Made by a program: the position numbers and the translations under genes. Source: Escallonia rubra (taxonomy: Eukaryota; Streptophyta; Magnoliopsida; Escalloniales; Escalloniaceae). Taken from it: DNA of 64,000 bases. Of this stretch, positions 10,641 through 23,412 are shown piece after piece (the first letter of the stretch is position 1; the number at the start of each line of letters is the position of its first letter). The DNA lies in the NCBI GenBank assembly GCA_033065855.1, contig JAVXUO010001888.1:1-64000 (forward strand), read 5' to 3'. Below the pieces are notes generated by a model. That model saw nothing but the letters and a program-made list of their open reading frames with translations, searched no databases and was not told the origin of the DNA.

Positions 10641-12165
10641 CGGGGTGTTACAAGTATTCTCAATTGTAACATCATTTTTTTCTCTTCTAAATCTAATATG
10701 GTATTTTCGTTTTTAAGATATTTTCATTTTTATATTCATAATAGAGAGTGGTTTTAGGGATACAATAGTCGAAATTATGTCCTAATAAGTTAGTTCATCA
10801 ATAAGTTAGAGTTTTAGAATGTTTAGAATTAGTTTTTCAATTATATAAAGCTCAGTAATATAAAAATTAACTTCTCAAGAAATAAGAACCTCATCTAGGA
10901 TAATATTCTCAATTGTAGCATCATTTTTTCCTTCTAAATCTAGTATGTAATTTTCGTTTTTAAGATATATGAATTGTTATATTTATGTTAGAGAGTGATT
11001 TTAAGGATATAATAGTTAAAATTAAGTCATAATAAGTTAGATCATCAATCAGTTAGAGTTTTAGAACGTTTAGCGTTAGTTTTTCTATTATATAAGGCTT
11101 AATAATATGAAAATTAACTTATCAAGAAATAAGAACACCATCCAAGATAATATTTTACACCTTTAGTGACACTTATAATAGTTATAATTCTATTTCACAT
11201 TGAAACATAATGTGATGACATGTCAAGTAAAGAAGCTATATTTCTGTGACGGTGGTCGCGCAAAGGAGCATCATTTTTTGCTCGATACGTCCAAGATAAT
11301 ATTCTCATTTGTAGCATCATTTTTTTCTCTTTTAAATCTAGTATGTAACTTTCATTTTTTAGATATTTGAATTTTTATATTCATAAAGAGAGTGGTTGTA
11401 AAGATACAATAGTCCTAATAAGTTAGTTTATCAATGAGTTCGAGTTGTAGAATGTTTAGAATTAGTTTTTCAGTTATATAAGGCTTAATAATATGAAAAT
11501 TAATTTATCAAGAAATAAGAACCGCATCCAAGATAATACTCTCAATTGTAGAATCATTTTTTTTCTCTTCTAAATATAATATATATGATATATGAATTTT
11601 TATATCTATAGTAGAGAGTGATTTTAAGGATACAATAGTTAAAATTAAGTCCTACGAAGTTGGTTCATCAATCAGTTAGAGTTTTAGAATGTTTAGAATT
11701 AGTTTTTCAATTATATAAGACTAAGTAATATGTAAATTAACTTATCAAGATATAAGAACCCCATCCAAGATAATATTCTCAATTGTAGCATCGTTTTTTT
11801 CTCTTCTAAATTTAGTATGTTATTTTCGTTTTTAAGATATATGAATTGTTATAATCATGTTAGAGAGTGGTTTGAAGGATACAATAGTCAAAATTAAGTC
11901 CTAATAAGTTAGTTCATCAATCAGTTAGAGTTTTAGAACGATTAGAGTTAGTTTTTCAATTATATAAGGTTTAGTAATATAAAAATTAACTTATCAGGAA
12001 ATAAGAACCCCAACGAAAATAATATTTTAAACCTTTAGGAACACTTATAATAGCTACAATTCTATTTCACATAAAACATAATGTGATGACGTGTCGAGTA
12101 AAGAAGTCAAATTTATGTGATGATGTGTCACACAAAGAAGCTCTTGCTTCGCTTATTATATATTA
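10640..12165 (-). mobile_element. Helitron-like element A, internal tandem repeats and 5' end
   Basis: Degenerate units anchored on ATTCTCAATTGTAGCATCA begin near 10655, 10904, 11300, 11538 and 11774, with spacing mostly 236-249 bp. The right end GCTTCGCTTATTATATATTA abuts the CTAG end of the next element and reads on the minus strand like a Helitron 5' terminus. A related inner end block occurs at about 11155-11280. The left (3') terminus was not found. No protein coding is seen, so it would be non-autonomous. Confidence 0.5.
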
Positions 12166-14589
12166 CTAGCCCAGAATCCCATGCCAAGCACGGGACAGTT
12201 TATTAACAATAATTTATCTTAATAGTCTTGAAATGCATAATAAAATATCTTACACAATTTTATAATTTTATGGTTATTTTATCAAAGATAATTACTTTAA
12301 TTTTGGCTTGAACTTTCCTGTAATAAAATAAATTAACCTTTCTGATCAAATATCAATAAGGAATGACCTTGTGCATATTTGCTAATTCTGATTGGGTAAC
12401 TATATAGATGTACAAGATTTAAAAGCTTATTTAGTACACAAAAAAGAATAAGTAAATTCTACTCATAAAAATATGCGGAGAACATATTGAGATCAATTTG
12501 CTATTGCATAAGACATTTTTATTATTTTCTACGTATCTTAAAAAAAAAAATGTATCTTTGAATGGGTTGTCCATAACATTAGTTATATATTAGTTTAATT
12601 TTGATAGAGAAAATTTTGGTCCATATATTTGTTTATAGCATGTTATAAAAGTTAATCAACACAACTAATAAAGTAAGAATGGTGTGACATTTTTAGAAGC
12701 ACATAAAATAGTAATCAGTGCATGAAGTAATTATATAAAGTTTAACCAACATGACTATATGCGATAGCTCAAAACCTCATAGTAAGAAAATTACTGAACA
12801 AAATTTAACCAACATTTCACAAAGTATACAAAAAAAAAAAAAAAGCAGCATGCTTACTAAGTAAGATTTATCTTTAGATATAATAAGGATTTCAATCTCA
12901 ATTTTAGTCTACATTCATCACACAATAACTAATGTCTTTTTAGATTTTATATGCAATTCTATTCAAAATTATAAAAGTTAACATAATTAAAATCATAAAT
13001 GATATATTACTAATGCAGAATTTATAATGCTTAATAGTTAATTACTCACAATAAAAATACTATAGAAAAAAATTAGTTCAAAACATTTTCAACATAAAAT
13101 TAGTTGAATTTAAGAAAAGCTTACATAATTAAGGTTTTAAATTTACACTATTTTTTTTAATGTATCTCATATAGAATCTGCATATTACGGTATTGTTACA
13201 TTTAACCAATGCGACTAAATAGGATACCGCAAAATTTTAGAGTAAGGAAATTATTGACCAAAATTTTTAATCAATATAGTTATCAAGTTAGATTCATATT
13301 TAAAGTTAGAGAAAACTTAAATATGAATTTTAAATACAACCTAAGTTTTCTTATTAAATCTCTTAAGTAATTTTTTTTACAGATTAATATTTTATGTTAG
13401 AGAGCTTTTTTAATATATAATATTCCAATAAAGTCCAAATATATTACTATATTGGTTAGAAAATTTTAAATATTTTGAATAGATTTTTGAATTGCATAAG
13501 GCTAATTATTTAAATGTCTATTATATTTGTTGATTTAATTAATTGTAAAATTAAGGACCCTATTCAAAATAATGTTTGGAGAGCTTTAGTAATATTAATG
13601 TGATTAACATTATTTTTTTATAACTCTTATTATTTTAAAACCACAATGCAATAAGGTGTCATGATTGCATTTCTCGCCTCAGTTATTAATTATTATAACT
13701 CAAGATCCCGAGTCAAGTTCGAGTAAGTTAATAAAATATTTTAAAAAGTTACAAAAAGTGTATCAATGAATACCACATTTCAAGAAACAAAAAGAGATTT
13801 ACATCTCATGGAAAAAAAATCTAATTCCGCTAAAACTATAATTGTAGTTAGTAAGAAATTTTTAATACTTTATTTGTAACAGTTTCAAGTAACTTGTCAA
13901 GATTATATTATTATTAAATTCTTTTAGTGGCCCAATTTGATTCATTTTAAAACCAAGTCTATTAGCTTGAAAAGTTAGGTTAAGAGTACTCAGCAAAATT
14001 ATTTAGACATAAAAATTAGGATTCTATGAAATTTTAAATTAATTATTAGATCAGGTTTTTATTTTATATCTCATAAGTTAATTTTTGGGTCTATGGATTT
14101 TAATTTTCATATTGAAAAACACTTTCAAGAAAATAATTGTAAAAAAAAAAAGTCTTAATAGATTAGTATGTTGATTAGATAGAGTTTTAGAAGGATTAGA
14201 ATTAGTTTTTAAATTAATTTTTTTCTTCTAAATCGAAAGTATTATTTTCATTTTATATATATATGAGTTTCATATTCATAATAGAGAGTTGTTTTGAAGA
14301 TAAAATAGTGAATATTAAGTCCTAATAAGTTAGTATAATGATAAGGTTAAGTTTAAGAAATGATTAGAATTAATTTTTGAATTTTAAGGACGTAATTGTC
14401 AAAAAGAAGTCTTAATTGATTAGTATATTGAATAGGCAGAATTTTAGAATGATTAGAGTTAGTTTTTAAATTAAATAAGACTTACTAATATAAAAGATAA
14501 TTAATTTGGTGACGTGTCATATAAAGAAGCGATGATGTGTCGCACAAAGAAGTTATCAATGTCTTTCTCGCTTCGCTTATTATATATTA
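12166..14589 (-). mobile_element. Non-autonomous Helitron B
   Basis: The left edge is a textbook Helitron 3' end on the minus strand: CTAG at 12166-12169, preceded by A on the plus strand, and about 8 bp inside it a hairpin CCCATGC-CAA-GCACGGG (12178-12194). The right edge repeats the GCTTCGCTTATTATATATTA block seen at the end of element A. About 2.4 kb, strongly AT-rich, with no Rep-helicase or other coding sequence. The interior from about 14200 shares the TAATAGTCAAAATTAAGTC-type units of the neighbours. Confidence 0.65.
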
Positions 14590-17500
14590 CTAGTTCAGTA
14601 ACTCGAGCAAGGCCCGGGTGAGTTCTATTTAAATGTTATGAGTATGTTTGAGTTTCAACATATTTTGGTAGAGTTAAAGTTGCGTATGGAAGTATCATGT
14701 CGATGATTTTGAATATTACGATTTATTCATATTCGCTTGAAGAGAACCATCAAATTCAAAACATATCGCATTCATGCATTTCACATATAAGCAGTATCAT
14801 AATCAAGAAAAACTTAATGAAAGCATAATCCCGAAATTATTTCATAAAGTAAAGCATATTATAGTACTTAAAAATTACTAAAATGCTAAAATTCAAAATA
14901 AAGTATTCAAAAAGTGAAGCATACAATGAGTAATCAATTATTTCACATCACATTAGAATGTTACTTTGTTCTTTAGTATTTCAGGTACTATTTTTTTTTT
15001 GTACGAAAAAGTTCAATTTTAAGAATTTATATACAAAATTATAACTACGCTATTCATTTTGCTTACTATAGCCATATAAGTGTTAGACATTTTTTTAGTT
15101 TTTCACGTTATTTAGCTTATCGTTGATCAATAGTTTTATTTTGTAAGTACCTCTGATAGAACTCTTACCATATATTAAATTAGACATCACTACAATGAAA
15201 TTTAAAAGTTTATAAAAAGAAAATACAAAAAAGGCACAAAATAATTTTTTTAGTTAATTATTGTCTAGACTGAATAAACCTACTAAAACACATTCCACGA
15301 AAACCTTAGAGCAAAATGGATGTAAGTGGAGCTATTTTACTTCCTTTAAGACAATCAACCTTTTAAAATATAGAAATACCAAAAAATAGTGTTATAATGG
15401 CAATATATGTATTCTAATTGCTTTGCTTCATGGTCACGTTCGGCACTCTCTCGACCATCCACTTAATTTTGAATATTTTTTAAGATAATTAATTTGAAAA
15501 TATGTGTGCATTGTACAGTAATTATTGTTTGAACGATCATAAAAATTTTATATCATTTTACAAAACCTCTTTTTATGTTTGAGACTAAACAATCAAGCAT
15601 ACACCGGAGAATATTCGTACAGTTGTCTAAACTATGATAGATGTGGGTGTAATTGCTTAACGTTGCAAAATTCTTATAATTCATCTTTGATTTGTAGATT
15701 GTTCATTAAGTTCTAAGCTTATAGTATATTAAGGTAATTATAGAAGTCTGTGAAATTAAAATATCACATATTTAACATTATTTTTTGTAGATTACCCGAT
15801 ATATATACATGAACTAAAATAATGAATTAAAAATCAGTCGCAACATTTGTATTAGAAAAGAAAATTCCTAAAAAAGGTGCATGAACTATACAATTAGTAA
15901 TTTATTGTAAATAGGAAACTAAAAATAGACATTGGAACTGGAATGGAAGCACATGGAGTAATTTTAATTTATTTCAGATAATAAATTATTTTTTCATACC
16001 ACCAATGAAAATTCTTACAACCCTCTATAGAAAACAGTTAATGATCGAAATATATGCTTATTTTCATTTTTGTTGACACCATAACTAACAAATTTTAAAA
16101 GTACATTTTTAAAGTTACTAAATAAGTGTCACTAAAAGTATGTAACGACCATTGAGTTTCACTGTATGTGAGGTTATAGGCATCTTTTTATGACCTAGGA
16201 AGCGGCCAAAATTTCTTATATAACCATCATTTTAAAAGATAGAATTAACCCTATAAAAGAAATGTCGTACCACTACGGTTACAATCCTTGTGTTTAATTG
16301 TTTCACTTCAAAATCATGTTCAACAATTTTTGGAGGTGCCATTTTGATATTTTTTGAAGATTTTCTAAAATAATGAATTTAAAAATGCGTTACATTTGAT
16401 TCTTTGTTTTGGACATTCAAAAGAGTATATGATTTATACTTTAGACTTTGAGTTATTATATTAAAATTAATTTGTGAAGTAAACTGCTATTTTAGCATTT
16501 CAATGAAGTCATATTCGTTTCTTATTTGAAAAGATGTTAAGTATTAATCTTTATTTTTGATATATAATCTTTGAACTTTATATTTGTGAGATTCTATTTT
16601 GTTATTTTAAAGTGCACTTAAGGTATTAACGGTCAAAATTAAGGCCCAATATGTAAGTATATTCATAAATAGTGTTTTAAAATCTTTAGAGTTAGTTTTC
16701 TATTTTTAAAAGGTTTACGAAAATTGGGCCAATAATATCCACATTTTTTTAACAATAAATTTTAATACATAGTTAATAAGTTAGGGTGAAACCGAAAATG
16801 ACCAAAACAAATAGGATGACGTGTCGCATAAGTAAGAGAGGTAAAAAGAAAAAAAACTAAAAAGCCTAATGTATTTTAAAGTTCAATGTTATATAATAAA
16901 AAGTTAGAAATCCTTTTCTAATTTTAAAATGTTTACAACAATTGGGAAAATAATGTTCACAAATATTTTAATAATAAATTTTAGTAAAGAGTTAATAAGT
17001 TATGTAAAAACAAAAAAGACATTACAACAAATAAGAGGATATGACGCATGAGTAAAGGAAGTAAATAAGGAAAAGAATACTTAGAAAAGCTTGTGTTTTA
17101 AAGTTCAATCTGATATAATTAGAATTAACTAATGAAGTAAAATCTTATAAGGATATTTTTAAATTATTTACACCAATTAACTCGTATTCTTTTTACATGT
17201 TGATTCTGTATAAAGAAAAGAAAGTTTCTAATTTGTGGCTTACAATTTTTTTTTCATAAGTGACTTATGTTTTCTGTATGTTTGAGTGTTTATGTTGTTA
17301 TTTAAAGTATTTTTTAGATGTTAATAGTCAAAATCAAGTTTCAATACGTTGATACATTGATTAGGTAGAGTTTTAGAAGGTGTATAATTGATTTTTTACT
17401 CTTATAAGGTCAACTAAATTTAATATAAATACACCTCCGAATTTTTAAATAAGAAGTTACAATAAAGAGTCATGATGCATGTGTGACAATATTAAGTAGA

Positions 17501-18973
17501 AGTAGGAGAGGAATGGAACACCAAAGCAAACATGATGACATGTAATTTATATTTTCTTAGTTTAAGTATTTGTCTTATTATAAAAAGTGTTTTTGAGGTA
17601 TTAATAGTAAAAATCAAGTCCTAATATGTTAATACATTGATTAGATAGAGTTTTAAAAGGTGTAGAAGAGATCTTTTACTCTTATAAGGTCTACTAAATT
17701 TATGGTAATAATACCTCCGAATTAATAATAAGTTATGCTAATAAAGAGTCGTGATATACGTGTGACTTTAAAAAATAGAGGTAAATGAGGAATATAACAC
17801 CAAAATAAACATGATATGTAATTTATGTTTTCTTTATCTTTTAGTGTTTATTTTGTTATTTAAAGTGTTTTTGAGGTGTTAATAGTCAAAATTAAGTCCT
17901 AATTTGTCGATACATTGATTAGGTAGAGTTTTAGAATGTGTAGAATTGATTTTTTATTCTTGTAAGGTCAACTAAATTTATGATAATTATAGCTCCGAAT
18001 TTTTTAATAATAAGTTACAGTAAAAAGTGACGAGGCATGTGTGACTATATTAAGTAGAGGTAGAAGAGGAATGAAACACCAAAACAAAGATGATGACGCG
18101 TTGCAAAATTGAACAAAGATGACGTGTCTCATAATTAAAAGGGGTAAAAAAGAAAAAGAACACTAAAAAAAGCTTATGTGTCGCCTTCAAAACGCACAAC
18201 ACTTCGTCTATTATATATTTATATGACATGATATGATTGATTAGGAATATGTAGAATTGATTTTTTTACTCTTATAAGGTCAACTAAATTTTTTTACTCT
18301 TGTGAATGTTTATTTTGTTATAAGAAATATTTCTGAGGTGTTAATAGTTAAAATCAAGTCCAAATATGTTGATATATTGATTAGGTTGAGTTTTAGAAGG
18401 TGTAGAAGATATTTTTTACTTTTATAAGGTCTATTAAATTTATGGTAATAATACCCCCAAAATTTTAATAATAAGTTATATTAAAGAGTCATGATACATG
18501 TGTGACTTTAATAAGTAAAGGTAAAAGAAGAATAAAACACCAAAATAAACATGATGACGTGTAATTTATGTCTTTTTATTTTATTTTATGTTTGACTGTT
18601 TATTTTCTTATCTAAAGTGTTTTTGAGGTGTTAATAGCCAAAATTAAGTCCTAATATGTTGATATATTGATTAGGTAAAATTTTATGATGTGTAGAATTG
18701 ATTTTTTACTCTTATAAGGTAAACTAAATTTATGGTAATAATACCTCCCAATTTTTTAACAATAAATTATAATAAAGAGTCATGACGAATGTGAGACTTC
18801 AATAAGTAGAAGTAAAAGATGAATGAAACACCAAAACAAAGATGATGGCGTGTCGTAAAATTGAACAAAGATGACGTGTCACATAATAAAAAGGGGTAAA
18901 AAAGGAGAACAACACTAATAAAAGCTTATGTGTCACATCCACAACGCCCAACGCTTCTTCTATTATACATTTA
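14590..18973 (-). mobile_element. Non-autonomous Helitron C
   Basis: The left edge has CTAG at 14590 followed by a GC-rich imperfect hairpin (CTCGAGC-AAG-GCCCGGG), matching a minus-strand Helitron 3' end. The first 380 bp are closely similar to the start of element D at 18974, as is the stretch near 16000 to that near 19440. From about 17250 to 18950 the interior is made of tandem units of about 280 bp (GTGTTTATTTTGTTATTTAAAGTG to GATGACGTGT). A Helitron-like 5' end block occurs at about 18190-18215 and again at 18950-18973, so this may be two elements or one with a duplicated end. No coding sequence. Confidence 0.6.
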
Positions 18974-21645
18974 CTAGTTCAATAACCTGGGCAAGGCCCG
19001 GGCAAATTCTATTTAAACACTATGAGTATGTTTGAGTTTTAACATATTTTGATAGAATTAAGTTTGAGTATTTAAGCATCATGTCGATGGTTTTGAAAAT
19101 TACAATTTATTCGTATTCACTCAAAGTGAACCATCAAATTCAAAACATATCGCATTCATACATTTTGTATATAAGCAGTATCATAATAAAGAGAAATCCA
19201 ATGAAACCATAATCCCGAAATTGTTTCATAATAGTAAAGTATGTTATAGTGCTTAAAAACTAATAAGATTCAGAAGTTCAAAATAAAGTATTCAAAAATT
19301 GCAGCATACAATGAATAATCAATTATTTCACATCAAATTAGAATGTTAAATTTTGTTTTTTTAGTATTTTAGGTACTAATTTTATTATTTTCACATCAAA
19401 AGGAAGCACATGGAGTAATTTTATTTCATTTCAGATAATGAATTACTTTTACCTAGCACCCATGAAAATACCTACAACCCTCTATACAAAACAGCTAATG
19501 CTCGATAAATATGCTTCTTGTGATTTTTGTTTATACCATAACTGACAATTTTTAAAAGTACCTTTTTATGTCACTCAATAAGTGCCACTAAAAGTATATA
19601 ATGACCATTGAGTTTCACTGTATGGGAGTTGTAGGCATCTTCCTATGACTTGGGTAGGGACAAAACCTTTCTTAGATAACCACCATTTTAAAAGATAGAA
19701 TTAACCTTGTAAAAGAATAGCGTAGCGTTTCTATCACAATCACTGTATTTAATTGTTTCACTTCAAGATCAAGTTCAACAATTTCGGGAAGTGCCGTTTT
19801 GATCTGTTTTTGAAGATTTTCTAAAGTAATCAACTTAAAAATGTGTTATATTTGAATCTTTGTTTTGGATATTCAAAAGAGTATATGATTTCTCTTTAAA
19901 CTTTGAGTTATTATAGTAAAAAAAATTGTGAAGTAAACTGTTATTTTGACATTTAAAAGATATCTAAAAATGAAGTCATATTCGTTTTGTATATTGCTTA
20001 TATAAAAAGATGTTAAGTATTGATCTTTATTTTTTATACATGGTCATCGTACTTTATATTTGTGAGATTCTATTTTGTTATTTTAAAGTGCACTTAAAGT
20101 ATTAACAGCCAAAATTAAGACCTAATATGTAAGTATATTCATTACGTAGTGTTTTAAAAACTTTAGAGTTAGTTTCCTAATTTTAAAAGGTTTACGAAAA
20201 ATGAGTCAATAATATCCATAATTTTTTAATAATAAATTATAATGTATAGTTAATAATAAGTTGGGGTGAAGAAAGAAAATGACCAAAAGAAATAAGATGA
20301 CGTGTTACATAAGTAAGAGGAGTAAGAAAAAAAAACACTAAAAAAAACTAATGTATTTGAAAGTTCAATATTATATAATCAAAATTTTAGAATTGTTTTT
20401 CTAGTTTTAAAAGGTTCACAATAATTGGGGCAATAATGTTCACAAATATTTAAATGATAAATTTTAATAATGGGATAATAAGTTGTGTAAAAAAAATGGA
20501 CATTAAAACAAAAAAGATAACGTGACACATAAGTAAGAGGGTAAATAAGAGAAAGAAAACTTAGAAAAGCTTATGTGTTTTGAAGTTCAATGTCATATAA
20601 TTAGAATTAACTGATAAAGTAAAATCTCATATTGTAATTTTATATTATTTACAACAATTAACTCATATTTGTTTTACATGTTGCTTCTGTATAAAGAAAA
20701 GAAAGTTTTTAATTTGTGACCCGCAATTTTTTTTTCATAAGTGACTTATGTTTTCTTTTTATGTTTGAGTGTTTATGGTGTTATTTAAAGTATTTTTGCT
20801 GTGCTAATAGTCAAAATCAAGTTCTAATATGTTGATGCATTGACTATGTAAAGTTTTAGAAGGTGTAGAATTGATTTTTTACACTTATAAGGTCAACTAA
20901 ATTTATGGTAATTATACCGCTGAATTTTTTAATAATAAGTTACAATAAAGAGTCATGATGCATGTGTGACTATAATAAGTAGAGGTAGAAGATGAATGAA
21001 ATACCAAAGCAAATATGATGACATGTAATTTATGAATTCTTTATGTTTGAGTGTTTATTTTGTTATAAGAAGTGCTTTTGAGTTGTTAGTAGTCAAAATC
21101 AAGTCCTAATATGTTGGTACATTGATTAGGTAGAGTTTTAAAAGGTGTCGAAGAGATTTTTTACTTTTATAAGATCTACTAAAATTATGGTAAAATTAAA
21201 GAGTCATGATACATGTGTGACTTTAATAAGTAGAGGTAAATGAGGAATAGAACACAAAAACAAATATCATCTATTTTGTTATTTAAAGCGTTTTTGAGGT
21301 GTTAATAGTCAAAATTAAGTCCTAATATATTTATACATTGATTAAATAGAGTTTTAGAACATGTAGAGTTGATTTTTTACTCTTATAAGGTCATATAAAT
21401 TTATAGTAATAATACCTCCGAATTTCTTAATAATAAGTTATAATAAAAAAGCCATAATGCATGTGAGATTCTATTAAGTAGAGGTAAAAGAGGAATGAAA
21501 CACCAAAACAAAGATGATGAAGTGTCGCAAAATTGAACAAAGATGACGTGTCGCATAATTAAAAGAGGTAGAAAGGAAAAAGAATACTGAAAAAAGTTTA
21601 TGTGTCGTCTCTACGACGCACAATGCTTGGTCAATTATATATTGA
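18974..21645 (-). mobile_element. Non-autonomous Helitron D, sister copy of C
   Basis: CTAG at 18974-18977 is preceded by A, and the hairpin CCTGGGC-AAG-GCCCGGG lies just inside. The far end GCTTGGTCAATTATATATTGA gives a minus-strand 5' TC terminus at 21645 followed by T on the plus strand, as expected for insertion between A and T. It lacks about 1 kb present in C (the counterpart of roughly 15000-15960). Its tail has the same 280-bp tandem units (about 20750-21530). No coding sequence. Confidence 0.65.
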
Positions 21646-21936
21646 TTGATATAATATGATATGACGCAGACGCAGACGAGACAAATCATTCAATTCACTA
21701 GTGAAAGGGAAAAGAAGCAACGAATTACCGTGAGGGTAAATTACACTAAAACCCCCTGAGGTTTTACGTAATTACACTCCACTACCGCTATCTTTAAAAA
21801 TTACACTCCGCTCAAAAAGTTACATTTTTTCTTACGGTGTTAACGATGCAATACAAAAAGACATAAATGCCCCTCAACAATGTTTTCTTGGAATTTGGCT
21901 GAAATTTACAAAAACCATAAACCTCCATTAGACCCA

Positions 21937-22105
21937 ATGCCAGACCTCCCATCTGATGTAATCGCCGACATACTCACTCGATTCACAGTCCAAATGCGTT
22001 TCAAAGCCATGGTGCGCTCTGATTGACAGCCCGAAGTTCATCAAGATGCATCTTAATCGGTCCATCAAAACTAGCTCCATTCTGGCCCTAATATTCGAAG
22101 GTAGA
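21937..22105 (+). pseudogene. F-box domain fragment, frameshifted
   Basis: The first frame reads LPSDVIADILTRFTVQMRF, the start of an F-box helix pair. It then hits a stop near 22024, while the continuation ALIDSPKFIKMHLNRSI, typical of the end of an F-box, lies in another frame from about 22010. At least one frameshift therefore separates the halves. Only about 55 codons remain and no Kelch, LRR or FBA region follows. It is a captured scrap inside the Pack-MULE-like element. Confidence 0.7.
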
Positions 22106-22140
22106 GCACCCTCTGTACAACACAATTCACTGCAAATATA

Positions 22141-22451
22141 AAGATGAAGCCGACTGGGGCATCGGAGTAGGCGAGTTGAAGGGAGCTGTCCTAGTGGGTG
22201 AAGGCGTCGCGGTTGGGGTTGGAGACGGTGACGTACTGGAGGAAGGTGAAGTCCACGGTGCCGTTGGCGACGGAGAAGGTTGGGAACTGGATGGCGTCGA
22301 CGGCAATCTTGGGGTCTTTCGGTTTGAAGAGGATGAAGTAAACGATGACGATTCCGGCCGCCAGGAAGAGCAAGAAGACCGTGGCCACTATGCACGAGGC
22401 AAGGTTGGTTGTACGACCGGCCTTAGATCTGTGAGGCTCGTACATGGCCAA
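22141..22451 (-). pseudogene. LEA_2 / NDR1-HIN1-like protein fragment
   Basis: From 22451 the minus strand encodes a short basic N-terminus, a membrane segment (about residues 19-40, IVATVFLLFLAAGIVIVYFI) and the start of a LEA_2 domain ending NPNRDAFTH. A stop at 22191-22193 replaces the Tyr codon that the second copy has at this place (22822-22824 region), after which DSSLQLA..APVGFIF continues in frame to about 22141. LEA_2/NHL proteins are membrane-anchored and stress- or defence-linked; this copy lacks the rest of the domain. Confidence 0.75.
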
Positions 22452-22624
22452 GCTACATCTCCTCTTTTTACCACCACCACCATTGGTAAAGGGTAGAGTT
22501 GGGTGGTTGAGTGATTGTCAGTAGTTCAGTAGTTGATGTTCTGGATCTGAAAGGTGGGAGGGAGGGGGTCGGGTGTCTTCTATGGGAAGGGAGATGTTTG
22601 ATAGGCCTGGAGGGCAGGCCGGCG

Positions 22625-22768
22625 GTAGGCAGCGGGGGAGATGCCGAACTGGGCGAGCTTGTCCGGATGGTGCTGGAAGGCAAGCCGGCGGTAGGCGGAG
22701 CAGATCTCGTCGGCGGTGCAGTCGCCGCCAAGCCCCAGCACCTTGTATTGGCACTGCTTTACTGTAAA
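22625..22768 (-). pseudogene. DnaJ (J-domain) fragment
   Basis: The minus strand reads QYKVLGLGGDCTADEICSAY followed by RRLAFQHHPDKLAQFG: helix I-II and the HPD motif of a J-domain, resembling the N-terminus of JJJ1/DNAJC21-type plant DnaJ proteins. The sequence leaves the family right after the HPD loop, so helices III-IV are absent. It is joined in frame to the neighbouring LEA_2 scrap upstream, making a chimeric frame that ends near 22580. Confidence 0.75.
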
Positions 22769-22905
22769 ATGAAGATAAAGCCGACGGGGGCGCCGGAGCA
22801 GGCGAGCTGGAGGGAGCTGTCGTAGTGGGTGAAGGCGTCGCGGTTGGGGTTGGAGACGGTGACGCACTGGAGGAAGATGAAGTCCACGGTGCTGTTGCGA
22901 GAATA
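22769..22905 (-). pseudogene. Second LEA_2 fragment (partial duplicate)
   Basis: The minus strand encodes STVDFIFLQCVTVSNPNRDA and on to DSSLQLACSGAPVGFIFILQ. It matches the 22141-22270 fragment with few differences but keeps the Tyr codon that is a stop there. The two copies have the same orientation and flank the DnaJ scrap, suggesting duplication within the element or two separate captures. Confidence 0.7.
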
Positions 22906-23157
22906 GTATATGTATTTTATGTTATAAAATGTTCTAAAGGGAGGTATTTTGGGTATGAAAATTACATAAAGGAGTGTGTCAGGGAATCTTGAAACGGAGT
23001 TGGACGGGCCGTTAAAAGTGTATAGTTGTGTGTAATGCGGGTACAAACCTCAAGGGGTCAGAGTGTAATTTTTAAAGATAGCGGTAGTAGAGTGTAATTA
23101 CTCTTACCCTGAGCCAAAGTGGCAGTCGGCCATAAGCAGCTATCATAGACCCAGTGA

Positions 23158-23412
23158 CCCACCTCAACCACTTGATATGGTCATGCATTGAAATTTCAGA
23201 GGAGTCAATAGCATTAGTCAGTCTTCTGCTGATCCATAAGCTAGGAAACTGAGAGGAACCCCTCCTTTTGAAATTTTAATCAAGTGCTTGGAACAGAGAC
23301 CGACCTCAACCATTTAATATGGCCATGCATTGACTTTTTACTGGAGTCAGTAGCATTAGTCAGTCTTCTGCTGAGCTATAAGCTAGGAAACTGAGAGGAA
23401 CCCCTCTAGAAA
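23158..23412. repeat. Direct duplication of about 110 bp
   Basis: 23158-23270 and 23303-23412 share CATTAGTCAGTCTTCTGCTG and AAGCTAGGAAACTGAGAGGA with a few substitutions, spaced about 144 bp. No coding content is seen. 23413-24627 holds no gene that can be supported, only a short CTACTTTTCTCATGTTGA repeat at 23752-23830. Confidence 0.7.

Larger units (their letters stand above)
21734..23109. mobile_element. Pack-MULE-like element carrying scraps of three host gene families
   Basis: The ends GGGTAAATTACAC... and ...GTAATTACTCTTACCC are inverted repeats. The inner TIR blocks share about 40 bp including ACTACCGCTATCTTTAAAAATTACACTC, at about 21780-21812 and 23066-23096. Between them lie GC-rich coding fragments (F-box, LEA_2, DnaJ) embedded in otherwise AT-rich surroundings, typical of MULE gene capture. 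No clean 9-bp target duplication is seen at the proposed borders, so the exact ends are uncertain. No transposase is encoded. Confidence 0.7.

Noticed and set aside
22468..22867. Several overlapping frames in the GC-rich part of the first Pack-MULE
   Set aside because: Only the frame with the DnaJ HPD motif and the LEA_2 frame match families; the others are shadows.
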